The notes: generated by a model from the letters alone, not told the origin. 59,469 nt of DNA from Candidatus Sumerlaeota bacterium (GCA_016931035.1 JAFGFN010000037.1:1-59469); one strand, 5' to 3'. Numbered from the stretch's first letter, positions 6,873 through 17,290 are shown. Numbers and translations: made by a program.

Positions 6873-9800
6873 CTATTCATACAGCACCCAGTCCCGCGCC
6901 GCCGTTGGATTCGGAACGACGACCACGTTGTACATACTGAATCCTTCTTTCATCCCCGCCTCGCGGTTGTAACCTAGGGCGACCATTCCGGCGTCGAACT
7001 CCCTGGCGAACAACATGCGCGGCGTGTGGTCCGTGGTCTGGAGCGTTTCCGTTACCGGGGTCCAGATGTCGAGCCACGAGGGGACAACCGGCATCTCGTC
7101 GGGTAGCGCGATGTAGACCGTCGACGGGTAGTTCAACCGGAACGTGAAGAAGTCGGCGCCCGGCGCCGGAGCCACGATGTCCTTGTCGTCGTTGAGCGTG
7201 CGGATGTACTGACGCCCCTCGAGATTGCCCGGGATGGTCGCCAAGAACCGGTAGTCGCGGTCGTTGTAGAGGAGCTTGTCGACTTGGAGCGTGTCGGTCG
7301 TGTACCCCGCGCGCGAGATCTCGACAATCGGCGAAACGGGGCCGAGGACCGCCGTCAGGGTCATGTCGGAGATCACGTTGGTCGCGGTGAGCGGGTTGGC
7401 CGTCGAATATGTCGCTCCGCCCTCGGTCCAGCGCCGGAGTTCCATGCGCCAAGGCGCGACGGCGGTTACGGGGGTACTATTACTGCCGTAAGCGACGGTC
7501 TGCAACACGTCGCCCTCGAGCGTCGCGCCCGAGGTCCCGTCAGTCTGGAAAGCGACCTGGAAGGGACCCAGGGGCGGGAACGCCACGCCCATCGGCACGA
7601 CCCATTCGAAGCCGCCGTGCCCGTCGTCCGCGTAGTATCCAGCCATGAGGGTCGCCGTCTCGGTGTTCGATTGCAGGTCCACCACCGACAGGGTCGGCGA
7701 CGAGTTCATGGTCGACATGTTCGAGACGTAAAGATGCCGACCGAGTGGATCGATCGCGACGGTATCCACGCCGAAGAACTGACCCCACGTCATGGAATTG
7801 GAGAGCGGGATCGTCGTGCTGGAGAAGGAGACCTGTCCGGGGCCGGTCACGTCGAGCACCGCGATTTCCTGGCCGATCAGATCGCCGAAGACGGGAGGAT
7901 CGCCCGACACTTCCATTCGGTCCACGTAGCAGTACGCCTTGTCGTCGGCGAGGCGCGAGAAGGCGATCGACTGCGCCGCCGTGTAGCAGTTGGGCAGATT
8001 CGCCACGCCGGTCGGGGTCACGACGCCCGGCGCGTCCACGCTGAACAGGATCGCCTCGCCGCCGGTCGTCGTCGTGGGCGCGTCCGTACCGGCGCTCAGG
8101 ACAACGGCCGTATTCCCGTCGGGCGAGAACGCCACGTTGATCGGGTAGTAGGGCAGAAGGTCGAACGACTCGACGTACGCGACTGCTCCCGTGGCGGGAT
8201 TCAAGCGGTACGCGTTCGCGTACCCCTGCAACCATCCTATTGTCATCACGGTCTCGCCGTCGGGCGCGATGGCGATCGCCTGGTGCTGCAGCGTCGTGGT
8301 CGCGGGAGGATCGGCACCCAGAACGGGTGCGGTCGTGACCACGTCCTCAAGATACGTGCGGGTCGGAACGTGAATCACGGCGATTCGCGAACTGAACCCG
8401 CCGTCCGTCACCAGAGCGTATTCGTCGTCCGGCGTCAGGGCGATATCCTCGGCGAAGAAGGTCAGCGTCACCGAGGTCGGATCGAGCTGCGGATCACCCG
8501 GGTCGGACAGGTCAACAAACAGAATCTGACCGTCGCCGAAGTCGCTAACCAGCGCCGTCCGGCCGTCGGAAGTCATGACGGCGTCGAGCAGCGTCGGATC
8601 GCTGCCGCCGAACTGCCCCCCGAAGTACGGGCCGTACAGAGTCTGAGTCACCGGATCGATCACCTTGAGACCGTCGCTCGTGAGGTTGACGACGCCGACC
8701 GGGCCGGCGTATTCGCTCCACGGCCCGAAGTTCGCCACGACGACCATGTTCTGAGTCACATTGCGAACAACGACCGGGTTGAGAGTCGTGTATTCCACTC
8801 CACCAACCGTCCACCTGGAGAATCGCGCTCCGTCGGGCGGAATTGCCTTCACCGGCGAGCAATCGCCTCCGGCATGAACCTCCTGGACGAGTTCGCCCTC
8901 CAGCATCGCGCCCGGCATGCTTCCGACCTGGAATGCGACCGTGAACGCGGCGAAGACCGCGGTCCACGTCTGGCTCTCGGTCACGTTGGTCACGGTGAGC
9001 GGGTTGGAAGTCGTCGTGTCCCCCCCGTTGGCGGTCGCGCGATGAGCGCCCGACGGCGGGGCCGGCGGTGGAGGCGGCGAAGGAATCCCGGTCTCCTTGT
9101 CCCAGCGAACGAAATGCCAACCCACGGGAGGCGCCGCGGTCACCGCGGAGCAGTCCGAGCCGTGCGTCACGGTCTGACTCGTCGCGCCGTCGATTGTCCC
9201 ACCGGGCGCGCCGTCGGTCTGGAAGTTGACGGCGTACTGGTTGATGGCGCAGGTCGCCGTGACGACTTTGTCGTCATCCATGACGACGATGACGGGGTTT
9301 TGGGTCTCTTGACCCGAAGGCACGTCGCCGCTCCAGAACCCGAAGTGATAACCCGTGTCCGGCACCGCCGTCAGGGTGACGGATGTTCCCGGAAGGTAGC
9401 TGGCTTGATCGGGCGACCGATCGACCGAGCAGTCCATGGTCCCGACGTCCAGGACATAGGCGTTGAGGACTTCGAACACGTTCGAGTCGCCCGTGTGGCC
9501 CGCGCCGTCGTCGGCCCGCAGGAACATCGGTGGAACAGGCTGATTCAGCATGACGTTCCCGTTCCACACGCCGTTGACGAAAGCGCCGCTCTCGGTCGGA
9601 ACGACCGGTATCTCCTCGGCGCGCAACCGGATGTCCGGAACCCATTGCAGAGGCAACGACAACGGAGAGGCGCCGTCCCAGTTCAGAGGGTCGCCCACGG
9701 GGTCGTTCTTGCTCCAAGCAGCGGTCCGGACGGCGGGCGCCGTGTCGGCATGGAAACACAACGCCGTGGACGTGGGGACTCCGTCGTTCAAGGTGAAGTC

Positions 9801-12704
9801 GATGAAGAGGCTGTCGGTTCCGTTGTAGTCGAACGGCGTCGAGAACTCGAACCACACCCACCCCGACGATTCGATTTGGGTGGACGCCTGGGAATACACC
9901 GTCGTCCAACCGCTGTTCGGCCCTTCCCAATAGGGGCGCGACAGAGGGCCCGGCGTAAAATCGACGTACTCGACAAGAGGAGTATGCTTTACGCGAATCG
10001 TGAAGCTGCTCAGCGGGGCGGGGCCGAATGTGTCGACGTTCAGAGCTAGAGCCGTCAAGGTTCGGGCGTGGCCCAACTCGCTCTGGGTGTAGATCGACTG
10101 CGTCCGCGCGTCCGACAAGAGGCCCATCAGCGGCGCGACCCCCGTGCCCGCCGATCCGTCGCCGACGGTCACGTCGGGAAAGTGGCCGGTCAGTTCGACG
10201 GTCCCGGTGAAGCCGGTCTCGGTATCGTCACCGGGAGTCTTCGCCGCGATCGTGACGGGAATGGGCGAAAGCCGTAGTTGAGGCGACGTGATCGTGTCCC
10301 ATTCAAACGACTGCGGCGAGAAGTTCGCCGTGAGAAGCATGTCCTCGATCACGTCGGTCACGACAAGCGGGTTCGCGGTGGAATAGTCCGAGCCGTCGAG
10401 CGTCCAATTGTAGAACTGGTAGTCCTCGGGAGGAACGGCGGTAACCGTTGTGCAGTCGTCGCCGTGCGCGACGGTCTGACTCGTCACGCCGTCGAGCGTC
10501 GCGCCGGGCATCCCGTCGGTCTGGAACACAACCGTGTGCTTGGGTCCGAACTCGGCGAAGTAGTCGCGTCTCTCGCCGTCGAAATCCCAGAAGTCCCCGC
10601 CCACATAGAGCGCGGAACCTTGCACTCCGAGAGCATACACCTCGTCGTCCGGATCGGGATCCCAGTCCAGGGCGTCGCCGGTTTCGCCGTCAATAGCGGC
10701 GAGGCAATAACGCTCTTCTCCGCCGATCTCCTCGAAATATCCGCCGACATAGACGGTCGAACCGTCCCGGGACAGCGCCAGCGCGTAGACCTCCTGTTCG
10801 TCCCCGTCCTCCCAAGGGTCGGGATCCCAGGCGGTCGCGGTACCGGTTGTCATGTCCAGTTCGGCGAGGGCATCACGGTCCTCTCCTCCGACATAGGTGA
10901 AGCGTCCGCCCACGTAGACAGTCGAGCCCGATATCGCCAGAACATACACGCTATCGTTGGCGTCGGGGTCCCAAGCGGTGAGGTCGCCACTGGCGAGATC
11001 GAACGACGCGAGACAGTCGCGGGACCCGTCATCGAAATCCTCAAAATCTCCGCCAACAAAGAGCGTCGTGCTCGTCAGAGCGAAGGCATAGACTTCATCG
11101 TCGGGGTCGGGGTCCCAAGAGGTGGCATCGCCCGTGACGGCATCGACGGCCCCGAGGTAGTCGCGCTCTTCCCCGCCCAGTTCATCGAAGTACCCGCCGA
11201 CATAGACGGTCGAACCCGACACGGCCAGACAATAGACCGACGGATCGTCGAATGAGTCGTTTACTCCGGGGTCCCATCCCGTCGCCAAGCCGGTCGAGGC
11301 GTCGATCGCGGCAAGGCAATCGCGGTCTTGTCCGCCGATCTCGTCAAAGTACCCGCCGACGTAGACGGTCGAGCCCGACACGGCCAGAGCGTAGACATCG
11401 TCGTCGGCGTCGGGGTCCCAGTCGGTCGCCTCGCCGGTGCGGCGGTCGATGGCGGCGATATTGTTGCGGGTCGCGCCGCCGACGCTCGAGAACGATCCGC
11501 CGACGTAAAGCGTCGAGCCCGACAACGCCAGCGCCCAGACCGAATTGTTCGTACCGGGATTCCAGGCGGTGGCAAAACCGGTTGTGGCGTCGAGTGCGGC
11601 CAGGCAGTTGCGCTGCTGTCCTCCGATATTCCAGAACTCCCCACCCACGTAGATCGTCGAGCCCGACACGAGAAAGCGATTGACGCCGCCGTCCGAACCG
11701 GGGTCCCAGGCGGTGGCCGTACCGGAGGTCGTCGTCGCATCGAGCGCGGCGATGTATCTGCGCGACGCGCCGCCGATGTTGGAGAAGGCGCCCCCGGCAT
11801 AGACCGTCGAAGCGTCGTCCGACACGGCCAAGCTCATGACGAACAGGTCGGCGCCGGGATTCCAGTCCGTGGCGAGGCCCGACGAGGCGTCCAGAGCGGC
11901 GATGTAGGCCCGGCTTTGCCCGCCGATGGTCGAGAAGTCTCCGCAGACATAAACGGTCGGACTCGACAACGCGATATCGAAGACCGCAGCGTTCGGGTTG
12001 GGATCCCAGGCGGTCGCGGTGCCCGAGGTCAGATCGAGTTCGGCAAGCCGACTGCGGCTCGCGCCGCCGGCATTCGCGAACCACCCGCCGACAAGAAGCG
12101 ATGAACCGGTCCAGGCCATGGTCTCGATCCCGCCGTCCGCACCCGGATTCCAAGCGGTGACGTTTCCGGTCGTCGTATCGACAGCGGCGAGATTCTGGCG
12201 AGGTTGACCATCGACCTCGGAGAAGTTCCCGCCAAAGTAGAGCGTACTGCCAAACAGAATCATGTCCTCCACGTATTCATCGAGGTCGGGATCGCCCGCG
12301 CCGGGATCCCAGGTCGGGTCCACTGTGCCGTCGGGCAGAATGTGGGCCAAGTTGTCGCGCTCCGCCTCGCCCACTTGCCAGAACCAACCGCCGATGTACC
12401 AGCCGCCGGCGCCATCGGACAATACGGAGTAGACCTCGCCGTGCACTTCCGGATACACGGCAAGGGGTTGTCCTGTTCCCGAGTCGACGGGAACGCCGCC
12501 GCCCGTGACCGGGCCGACGTAGCTGAACCACCCGCCGACGTAGATCGTGTCGGTCGTCGGCGCGATCGTGTAGACCTCGCCGTCCGTCACCCAAGTGTCT
12601 TGGCGCGGAATCGGACTCAACTCGCCCGTCGGCGGCTGTGCCCAGACGGCGCCCCCGACCAAAGCGATGAAAGCGATGACGATGTGCAGAACGCGGTTCT
12701 TCAT
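6873..12704 (-). CDS. Giant secreted protein: 14 propeller blades, InlB-type repeats, YncE-like propeller
   Basis: 1943 residues with a Sec signal peptide (cleavage near AVWA|QPP) and a good Shine-Dalgarno (AAGGGGGG). Order: about 14 blades of ~50 residues (residues ~35-740), each with a (Y/L)VGGxF strand and a later TxWDP strand, enough for two seven-bladed propellers; an InlB-type B-repeat (FQTDGMPGATLDG); a beta-sandwich region to ~1100; three more B-repeats, one with a Pro-rich insert; a YncE/lactonase-like propeller (~1340-1720, with VVDLQSN-type strands); a fifth B-repeat; and a ~150-residue C-terminal module ending in WVLYE, shared with the protein at 36116-40777. No catalytic site is seen. 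It probably acts outside the cell in adhesion or binding. It is transcribed in the same direction as fliW but after a 154-nt gap. Confidence 0.9.
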   Translation of the reverse strand: MKNRVLHIVIAFIALVGGAVWAQPPTGELSPIPRQDTWVTDGEVYTIAPTTDTIYVGGWFSYVGPVTGGGVPVDSGTGQPLAVYPEVHGEVYSVLSDGAGGWYIGGWFWQVGEAERDNLAHILPDGTVDPTWDPGAGDPDLDEYVEDMILFGSTLYFGGNFSEVDGQPRQNLAAVDTTTGNVTAWNPGADGGIETMAWTGSSLLVGGWFANAGGASRSRLAELDLTSGTATAWDPNPNAAVFDIALSSPTVYVCGDFSTIGGQSRAYIAALDASSGLATDWNPGADLFVMSLAVSDDASTVYAGGAFSNIGGASRRYIAALDATTTSGTATAWDPGSDGGVNRFLVSGSTIYVGGEFWNIGGQQRNCLAALDATTGFATAWNPGTNNSVWALALSGSTLYVGGSFSSVGGATRNNIAAIDRRTGEATDWDPDADDDVYALAVSGSTVYVGGYFDEIGGQDRDCLAAIDASTGLATGWDPGVNDSFDDPSVYCLAVSGSTVYVGGYFDELGGEERDYLGAVDAVTGDATSWDPDPDDEVYAFALTSTTLFVGGDFEDFDDGSRDCLASFDLASGDLTAWDPDANDSVYVLAISGSTVYVGGRFTYVGGEDRDALAELDMTTGTATAWDPDPWEDGDEQEVYALALSRDGSTVYVGGYFEEIGGEERYCLAAIDGETGDALDWDPDPDDEVYALGVQGSALYVGGDFWDFDGERRDYFAEFGPKHTVVFQTDGMPGATLDGVTSQTVAHGDDCTTVTAVPPEDYQFYNWTLDGSDYSTANPLVVTDVIEDMLLTANFSPQSFEWDTITSPQLRLSPIPVTIAAKTPGDDTETGFTGTVELTGHFPDVTVGDGSAGTGVAPLMGLLSDARTQSIYTQSELGHARTLTALALNVDTFGPAPLSSFTIRVKHTPLVEYVDFTPGPLSRPYWEGPNSGWTTVYSQASTQIESSGWVWFEFSTPFDYNGTDSLFIDFTLNDGVPTSTALCFHADTAPAVRTAAWSKNDPVGDPLNWDGASPLSLPLQWVPDIRLRAEEIPVVPTESGAFVNGVWNGNVMLNQPVPPMFLRADDGAGHTGDSNVFEVLNAYVLDVGTMDCSVDRSPDQASYLPGTSVTLTAVPDTGYHFGFWSGDVPSGQETQNPVIVVMDDDKVVTATCAINQYAVNFQTDGAPGGTIDGATSQTVTHGSDCSAVTAAPPVGWHFVRWDKETGIPSPPPPPAPPSGAHRATANGGDTTTSNPLTVTNVTESQTWTAVFAAFTVAFQVGSMPGAMLEGELVQEVHAGGDCSPVKAIPPDGARFSRWTVGGVEYTTLNPVVVRNVTQNMVVVANFGPWSEYAGPVGVVNLTSDGLKVIDPVTQTLYGPYFGGQFGGSDPTLLDAVMTSDGRTALVSDFGDGQILFVDLSDPGDPQLDPTSVTLTFFAEDIALTPDDEYALVTDGGFSSRIAVIHVPTRTYLEDVVTTAPVLGADPPATTTLQHQAIAIAPDGETVMTIGWLQGYANAYRLNPATGAVAYVESFDLLPYYPINVAFSPDGNTAVVLSAGTDAPTTTTGGEAILFSVDAPGVVTPTGVANLPNCYTAAQSIAFSRLADDKAYCYVDRMEVSGDPPVFGDLIGQEIAVLDVTGPGQVSFSSTTIPLSNSMTWGQFFGVDTVAIDPLGRHLYVSNMSTMNSSPTLSVVDLQSNTETATLMAGYYADDGHGGFEWVVPMGVAFPPLGPFQVAFQTDGTSGATLEGDVLQTVAYGSNSTPVTAVAPWRMELRRWTEGGATYSTANPLTATNVISDMTLTAVLGPVSPIVEISRAGYTTDTLQVDKLLYNDRDYRFLATIPGNLEGRQYIRTLNDDKDIVAPAPGADFFTFRLNYPSTVYIALPDEMPVVPSWLDIWTPVTETLQTTDHTPRMLFAREFDAGMVALGYNREAGMKEGFSMYNVVVVPNPTAARDWVLYE

Positions 12705-12858
12705 GATGCCCCCCTTGCTCGAGCATGACGTCCCGAATTATGTAGATACTTCGCCCATGCGACTATTGTGCACGGCAGAGCCCCACAAACAAGAGTTTTT
12801 CCTAAGATGTTCCAGGAAGTAAAGGGAGACCTACGGTCGGCGACGGCTGAGAGGAACC

Positions 12859-13311
12859 TCAGGACCGGGCGACGAGCTCGTTGGGAAAGATGCGGTGGCG
12901 GATCGGATAGTCTTCGTTCGAGAGGATGATCTGGTAGCCGATCCGTTTCTCGGTGTGGACGACGATCGGGGCGCGGACGTTGACCGTCATGGCGATCGGC
13001 TCGTCGTGCGGGATGTTGACGATCGCCATCATGGCGAACTCCTCGCCGATCTCCTCGGCGCCGAGGTGGCCGGCCGACTCGGCGTCGAGAACCACGCGGT
13101 ACTCCTCGACCACGGCGTGCGGATCCATGACGATGAAGGCGAGTTGAGAGGAATCGAGCGATTGGAGCCACTTGAACGGGGTGCCTTCCGAGTCGTGCTC
13201 GAGGAGCACGAACCGGTGGTCGTTGGGGAAACCGAGGACGCCCTCGGGAAGGTGGATGATCCGGTCGTCGGGAACGTCGAGTTCGCCGAATCGCGTGGTT
13301 AGGATTCTCAT
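12859..13311 (-). CDS. fliW: Flagellar assembly factor FliW
   Basis: 150 residues matching FliW throughout ([20 protein letters not shown] near the N terminus, VNIRAPI-type strand near residue 115). FliW binds flagellin and also binds and blocks CsrA, coupling flagellin level to its translation. Its ATG overlaps the csrA stop by four bases (ATGA), so the two are translationally coupled. It is the last gene of the flgM operon. Confidence 0.96.
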   Translation of the reverse strand: MRILTTRFGELDVPDDRIIHLPEGVLGFPNDHRFVLLEHDSEGTPFKWLQSLDSSQLAFIVMDPHAVVEEYRVVLDAESAGHLGAEEIGEEFAMMAIVNIPHDEPIAMTVNVRAPIVVHTEKRIGYQIILSNEDYPIRHRIFPNELVARS

Positions 13312-13580
13312 GAGTCGGATCTCGCTCCGGGTTCCTGGCCTTTGACGGCGCCTTGCTTCTGCCAGAGACTCTGGATCAGGACCTTGTCGCTGGGTTGCGC
13401 CTGAGCCGCCAGGAGATTCTGCTCCTGAATCTGGTCGTACACCTCTTGCCGGTGAACCGCTACGTTTCGCGGCGCCGCGATGCCGAGGCGGACCTGGTTG
13501 CCCCGTATCTCGATCACCGAGATGGCGATGTCATCGCCTATACGTATCTTTTCGCCCGATTTCCGTGTGAGAATTAGCAT
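13308..13580 (-). CDS. csrA: Carbon storage regulator CsrA
   Basis: A 90-residue RNA-binding translational regulator that typically blocks ribosome access to GGA-bearing leaders such as that of flagellin mRNA. The start is at 13580 because the family begins [12 protein letters not shown]. The RNA-binding L4 and R44 (VAVHR) are both present. The C-terminal ~30 residues are longer than the ~61-residue E. coli protein, as is common in FliW-linked CsrA. It lies between flgL and fliW in the late flagellar operon. Confidence 0.96.
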   Translation of the reverse strand: MLILTRKSGEKIRIGDDIAISVIEIRGNQVRLGIAAPRNVAVHRQEVYDQIQEQNLLAAQAQPSDKVLIQSLWQKQGAVKGQEPGARSDS

Positions 13581-13795
13581 TATCTTTCGTCCTATCCATG
13601 GTCGAGAGGAGGTTCGCCCCGGTCGGCCCCCCTCCGAGGGGGCGCTTCGAGCCCCGGGTCGGGATCGAAGATACGCGACGCTTCTCCGCGAATGCAAGCG
13701 GATTATGTCGACTCTCGGAATTCCGCATCGCTCCGACGTCTTCCGTTTTCGGAGCGAGAGGCGACTCGCGTCGCTGCTCGATTCCAAGAGTCGCT

Positions 13796-14983
13796 CTATG
13801 TCAGGAAGTCGAGGAGGCTCGGCTGGACGATCTTGGCCGAGGCGCTCAGCACGGCCTGATACGCGTTCTCGCGACGGTTCATCTCGGTGATGGCGTCGGT
13901 GATGTCCACGTCGCGCAACTCGCTCAAGAGCGTCTTCAGGTTCGTCTGAACGTCCAAGAGCCGGTCGCTGGTTTGCGAGAGCAGGTTCTCGCGCGATCCG
14001 GCGATGGACTGGATCGCGGCGGTCTGTTCCGTGGCTTGATCGAACTCCCCGAGCAAATTGTTGATTTCAACCTGATCGTTGTTGCGAAGCGCCGTGTTGG
14101 CGCGCTCGAAAAGATCGAACAGGTTCACTCCCCCGGGCAGTCCCGCTCCCTGAAAGACCCGATCGCCCGTGAAGTTGATTTCGCGCCAGACATCCTGCTC
14201 GACCTCGATGCGGATCGAGCCGCTGTCGCCTACGTAGGTTCCGGCGGGGGTCGTGGTCACGTCGAAAACGTCGCCCACCGCCGGAGGTCCGCCCGTGTCG
14301 TCGATCCGGACGATAATGCCGTCGAATTGGATGTCGCCGCCCGGAACGTAGGTGTTGCCCGTCGAGACGGGAACGCCGGTGGTCGTGTCCCACACCTCGT
14401 AGGTCCAGGGGGGCCCGGCGGGGGCAACGAACCGGATCTGGTAGTCGTCTCCGGTGACCAGGGAAGGATCGGCCACGGCCTGGTACGTCACGGCCGCGCC
14501 ACCCGTGTTGCCCGCGCCGGGCGTGGCGGTGACGAAGGTGTCGAGGAAGGGTTCCGTGTCGTCGGCGTACCCGGCAAACAAGAAACGATCGCCGTATTGC
14601 AGGTTGGAGATGGCGACGAGTTGACTGGCCAGGGAGACGATCTCGATCCGCGCGGCTTCGCGCGTGGCGTCGGTCGACGTCGCGCTGTTGGCTTCGCCCA
14701 ACAGGAGTTCCTTCGTCCGTTTGAGGACCGAGACGACGCTATCGAACGCGCCATCGTAGAGGTCCGTGATCGTGTTCGCCGAGTCGAGGTTGCGCACGAA
14801 CTGCTCGTTCTGCGAGATCATCGCGCCCACGTCGAGGATGCGGCCCGAGGCGACCGGATCGTCGGAGAGACGATTGACCTTGCGCTGCGTCGCCATGACC
14901 TCCTGGGCCGTGAGGAGATTCGAAATGCTCTGCTGCATCGTGCGGCGCAGGCTGTCGTAGATGTAGTTGGTCGAAACTCGCAT
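13796..14983 (-). CDS. flgL: Flagellar hook-filament junction protein FlgL
   Basis: 395 residues. It forms the second ring between hook and filament (HAP3). The flagellin-like N terminus ([18 protein letters not shown], then [10 protein letters not shown]) and C-terminal helix ([18 protein letters not shown]) are conserved and enclose a variable surface domain. The ATG at 14983 has AAGGA 7 nt upstream; the in-frame TTG at 14998 does not. It sits 124 nt downstream of flgK, across a short repeat array. Confidence 0.95.
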   Translation of the reverse strand: MRVSTNYIYDSLRRTMQQSISNLLTAQEVMATQRKVNRLSDDPVASGRILDVGAMISQNEQFVRNLDSANTITDLYDGAFDSVVSVLKRTKELLLGEANSATSTDATREAARIEIVSLASQLVAISNLQYGDRFLFAGYADDTEPFLDTFVTATPGAGNTGGAAVTYQAVADPSLVTGDDYQIRFVAPAGPPWTYEVWDTTTGVPVSTGNTYVPGGDIQFDGIIVRIDDTGGPPAVGDVFDVTTTPAGTYVGDSGSIRIEVEQDVWREINFTGDRVFQGAGLPGGVNLFDLFERANTALRNNDQVEINNLLGEFDQATEQTAAIQSIAGSRENLLSQTSDRLLDVQTNLKTLLSELRDVDITDAITEMNRRENAYQAVLSASAKIVQPSLLDFLT

Positions 14984-15000
14984 GACTCGATCCTTCAATC

Positions 15001-15119
15001 AGGCTGTAGGCTGTAGACCTTGGGCTGTAGGCCTCAGAGAACTGAGTTCAACTAGGGAGAACCGCCAGCCCGCCGTTGTCTTTCCTTTCCTACAGCCTCC
15101 AGCCTATAGCCTCAAGCCT
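15001..15119. repeat. Inverted pair of 7-nt arrays between flgK and flgL
   Basis: From 15001 the sequence runs in 7-nt steps (AGGCTGT, AGGCTGT, AGACCTT, GGGCTGT, AGGCCTC). From 15092 to 15119 it runs ACAGCCT, CCAGCCT, ATAGCCT, CAAGCCT, the complementary core. The arms can pair over a ~55-nt loop. The stretch AGGCTGTAGACCTT also occurs at 33346, so this is a dispersed family. Confidence 0.7.
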
Positions 15120-15122
15120 TCC

Positions 15123-16763
15123 TCAAATCATCGACAGAAGCGTCTGCATCATTTCGTCCGCGACGCTAATGACCTTGGACGAGGCCTCATAGGCCCGCTG
15201 ATACTCTATGAGCTTCGTCGCCTCTTCGTCGATGTTGACTCCGCTCACGCTCTGAAACATTGTGTTGACCTGGTTGAGAATCGCGTCGCGACTGTCGAGC
15301 TCCGTGCGATCCGCCGCCGAGGCGACGCCCAGTTCGGTCACCATCGCCAGATACATTTGGCGGAAGCTCATGGTTCCTCCCGCGGCGAGCGCGGCGGTCT
15401 CCATGTCGGCCAGAGCCAGGGCGTTGCGGTTATCGCCCGACTCGGCGCTCAGACCCGCCGCGATCGCGTCGAGCGACGCGGCGACCGCCGCCGAAATCTC
15501 GATGTGGCCCGAAGCCCCCGTCACCGTATCCACTCGGAACACATCGCCCGCGACGGGCGGGCCGGAGAAGTCGCCGATCGTGACCGAGATGCCATCGAAC
15601 ACGATGGCCCCGCCCGAGACGTAGGCTCCCGAGGCGATGGTCGCGCCCGTCGTCGCGTCCACGACGTCGTAGTTCGCCGGACCCGTGAACCGGATTTCGT
15701 AGTCGTGGAGCGTCAGGAGCGTCTCGTCCACTACCGAAGAGGCGGAGACGCCGACATTGCCGCTCGATCCTTCGCCGATGTGCGTGTAAACGGGAAGCGT
15801 CTCGAAGAAGTTGCGCCCGCTCACGCCGTCCAGACCCGTCCCCGCGCGATGTTGGGCGTTGAACGCCAGGACGAACTCGGCCGCAAGGCGATCGAGTTTG
15901 GCCAACTGCTCGGGGATGATCTCGTCGCGATTCCTCAGGACTCCGCCAAGCGCCGAATTGTCCAACTGGGACGTGACGTCCATCCGGGCGCCTTGGTCGC
16001 TGACCCAGTAGACGTCTCGCTTGAGGTCGTTCGCCGCGCTGGGCACGGCCTCGAGCTGGTAGGACTCGACGCCGACGACCAACGGCATCCCGCCCTCGAT
16101 GAACAAGTTGAACGCGCCGTTTTCGTCCTGGACTACCGTGACGGGAACAAGCTCGGAGACCTGGCGCACCAGTTCGTCTCGTTCGTTCTTGAGTTCGTTT
16201 GCGCCGATCACGTTGCCGACTTGTTGCCCGATCTGGCGGTTGAGGGAGGCGATGGTGCGAAGGTGCCCGTTGACCTGACTGACGATCGTATCGACCTCTG
16301 CGTCCTGACCGGCGATCTTTGTCGACAACTGGCTGTAGAGCAGGTTGAACATGTGACCCATCGTGTCGCCTTGGGAACGCAGCGTCTCGCGTTCCGAGAC
16401 CCCCCCGGGACGAACCGTCAGGTCCTGGAGACTCCGGAAGAAATCCTGGAATTGCGCATCGAGGCCGGTCCCCGCAACCTCGTTGAACAGCTCTTCGAGC
16501 TCGCCGTAGACCTGGGAGGTGCGGGACGAGCGCGCGTAGTCGGCCGTCGCGCCCAGGAGCTGTCTCTCGACGCGGGGGCTGACTTGACGCTCGACCGATT
16601 GGACGGTGACGCCGAGACCATAGGGAAGGTTGACCTGGTTGAGACGTTGGCGGCGATAGCCCGGAGTATTGACGTTGGCCACGTTCTGCCCCGTGACCTG
16701 GAGACCTATCTGGCTGACGTACAACCCCTGCCGGCCGATGTTGAGGGTCGTGAGAAGCGACAT
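15123..16763 (-). CDS. flgK: Flagellar hook-associated protein FlgK
   Basis: 546 residues. It builds the first hook-filament junction ring (HAP1). The N terminus (MSLLTTLNIGRQGLYVSQ, QNVANVNTPGYRRQRL) and C terminus (NIDEEATKLIEYQRAYEASS) are the D0 helices of the rod-hook family. The start at 16763 is supported by GGAAGGA about 7 nt upstream and by homology. It follows flgN closely, and FlgN is the export chaperone for FlgK and FlgL. Confidence 0.96.
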   Translation of the reverse strand: MSLLTTLNIGRQGLYVSQIGLQVTGQNVANVNTPGYRRQRLNQVNLPYGLGVTVQSVERQVSPRVERQLLGATADYARSSRTSQVYGELEELFNEVAGTGLDAQFQDFFRSLQDLTVRPGGVSERETLRSQGDTMGHMFNLLYSQLSTKIAGQDAEVDTIVSQVNGHLRTIASLNRQIGQQVGNVIGANELKNERDELVRQVSELVPVTVVQDENGAFNLFIEGGMPLVVGVESYQLEAVPSAANDLKRDVYWVSDQGARMDVTSQLDNSALGGVLRNRDEIIPEQLAKLDRLAAEFVLAFNAQHRAGTGLDGVSGRNFFETLPVYTHIGEGSSGNVGVSASSVVDETLLTLHDYEIRFTGPANYDVVDATTGATIASGAYVSGGAIVFDGISVTIGDFSGPPVAGDVFRVDTVTGASGHIEISAAVAASLDAIAAGLSAESGDNRNALALADMETAALAAGGTMSFRQMYLAMVTELGVASAADRTELDSRDAILNQVNTMFQSVSGVNIDEEATKLIEYQRAYEASSKVISVADEMMQTLLSMI

Positions 16764-16780
16764 GGTTCTTCCTTCCCTGC

Positions 16781-17290
16781 TCAGGTCCGCACGTCGAGCG
16801 TGGCGCGCCGCGCCGCGCGACGCGACGATCCCGTCCGCTCGTACATCGCGCCGCCGGGCGACGCTTCGTCGGGTTCGACCGAGAGGTCCTCCATCACGCG
16901 GCGAATCGCCTCGATCCCGCTGTGACAGAGCACCGCGTTCATCCGTCCGGTCTGACCCAGGCGATCCACGCAATCGCGTAGACGGTCCCGCACGGCGGCG
17001 ATCCGCTCCGCCGCGGCGGCGTCGCAATGTTCGAGGATCTCGGAAAGGACGAGGGTCTTGCGCGACAGGCCCCAACGGCGCGCAAGCCGCGTGCAGATCA
17101 GGTCGCGCGATTCGTCCACGGTCCGGATCTTGAGCAGGAGCGTGTCTTTGCGGCGGACGACGCCCAGCACCGCGTCGGGCGGTCCCGACAGCAGCGCCTG
17201 CTGCTCCTCCCGGGCCAGATCCAACACTTGACCGTAGAGATCCGCCTCGCGGTCCAAGATCGCGATCAGTTCATCGGCGAGGGTTTCCAT
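16781..17290 (-). CDS. flgN: FlgN-family flagellar export chaperone
   Basis: 169 residues, mostly helical. The sequence starts METLADELIAILDREADLYGQV and has LAREEQQALLSG near residue 25, the pattern of FlgN/FlgN-like chaperones. It would hold FlgK and FlgL for the flagellar type III export gate. The start at 17290 follows the family; a longer frame from 17359 adds an atypical Arg-rich lead. Its position between flgM and flgK is the standard one. Confidence 0.85.
   Translation of the reverse strand: METLADELIAILDREADLYGQVLDLAREEQQALLSGPPDAVLGVVRRKDTLLLKIRTVDESRDLICTRLARRWGLSRKTLVLSEILEHCDAAAAERIAAVRDRLRDCVDRLGQTGRMNAVLCHSGIEAIRRVMEDLSVEPDEASPGGAMYERTGSSRRAARRATLDVRT

Noticed and set aside
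7284..10049. Long open frame (921 codons) on the plus strand
   Set aside because: It is the antisense shadow of the giant secreted gene; it is His/Arg/Val-rich without domains and arises from the GC-rich third positions of the real frame.
10550..12550. Regular ~150-nt repeats, possibly satellite DNA
   Set aside because: They are in frame and encode propeller blades with conserved residues at protein level.
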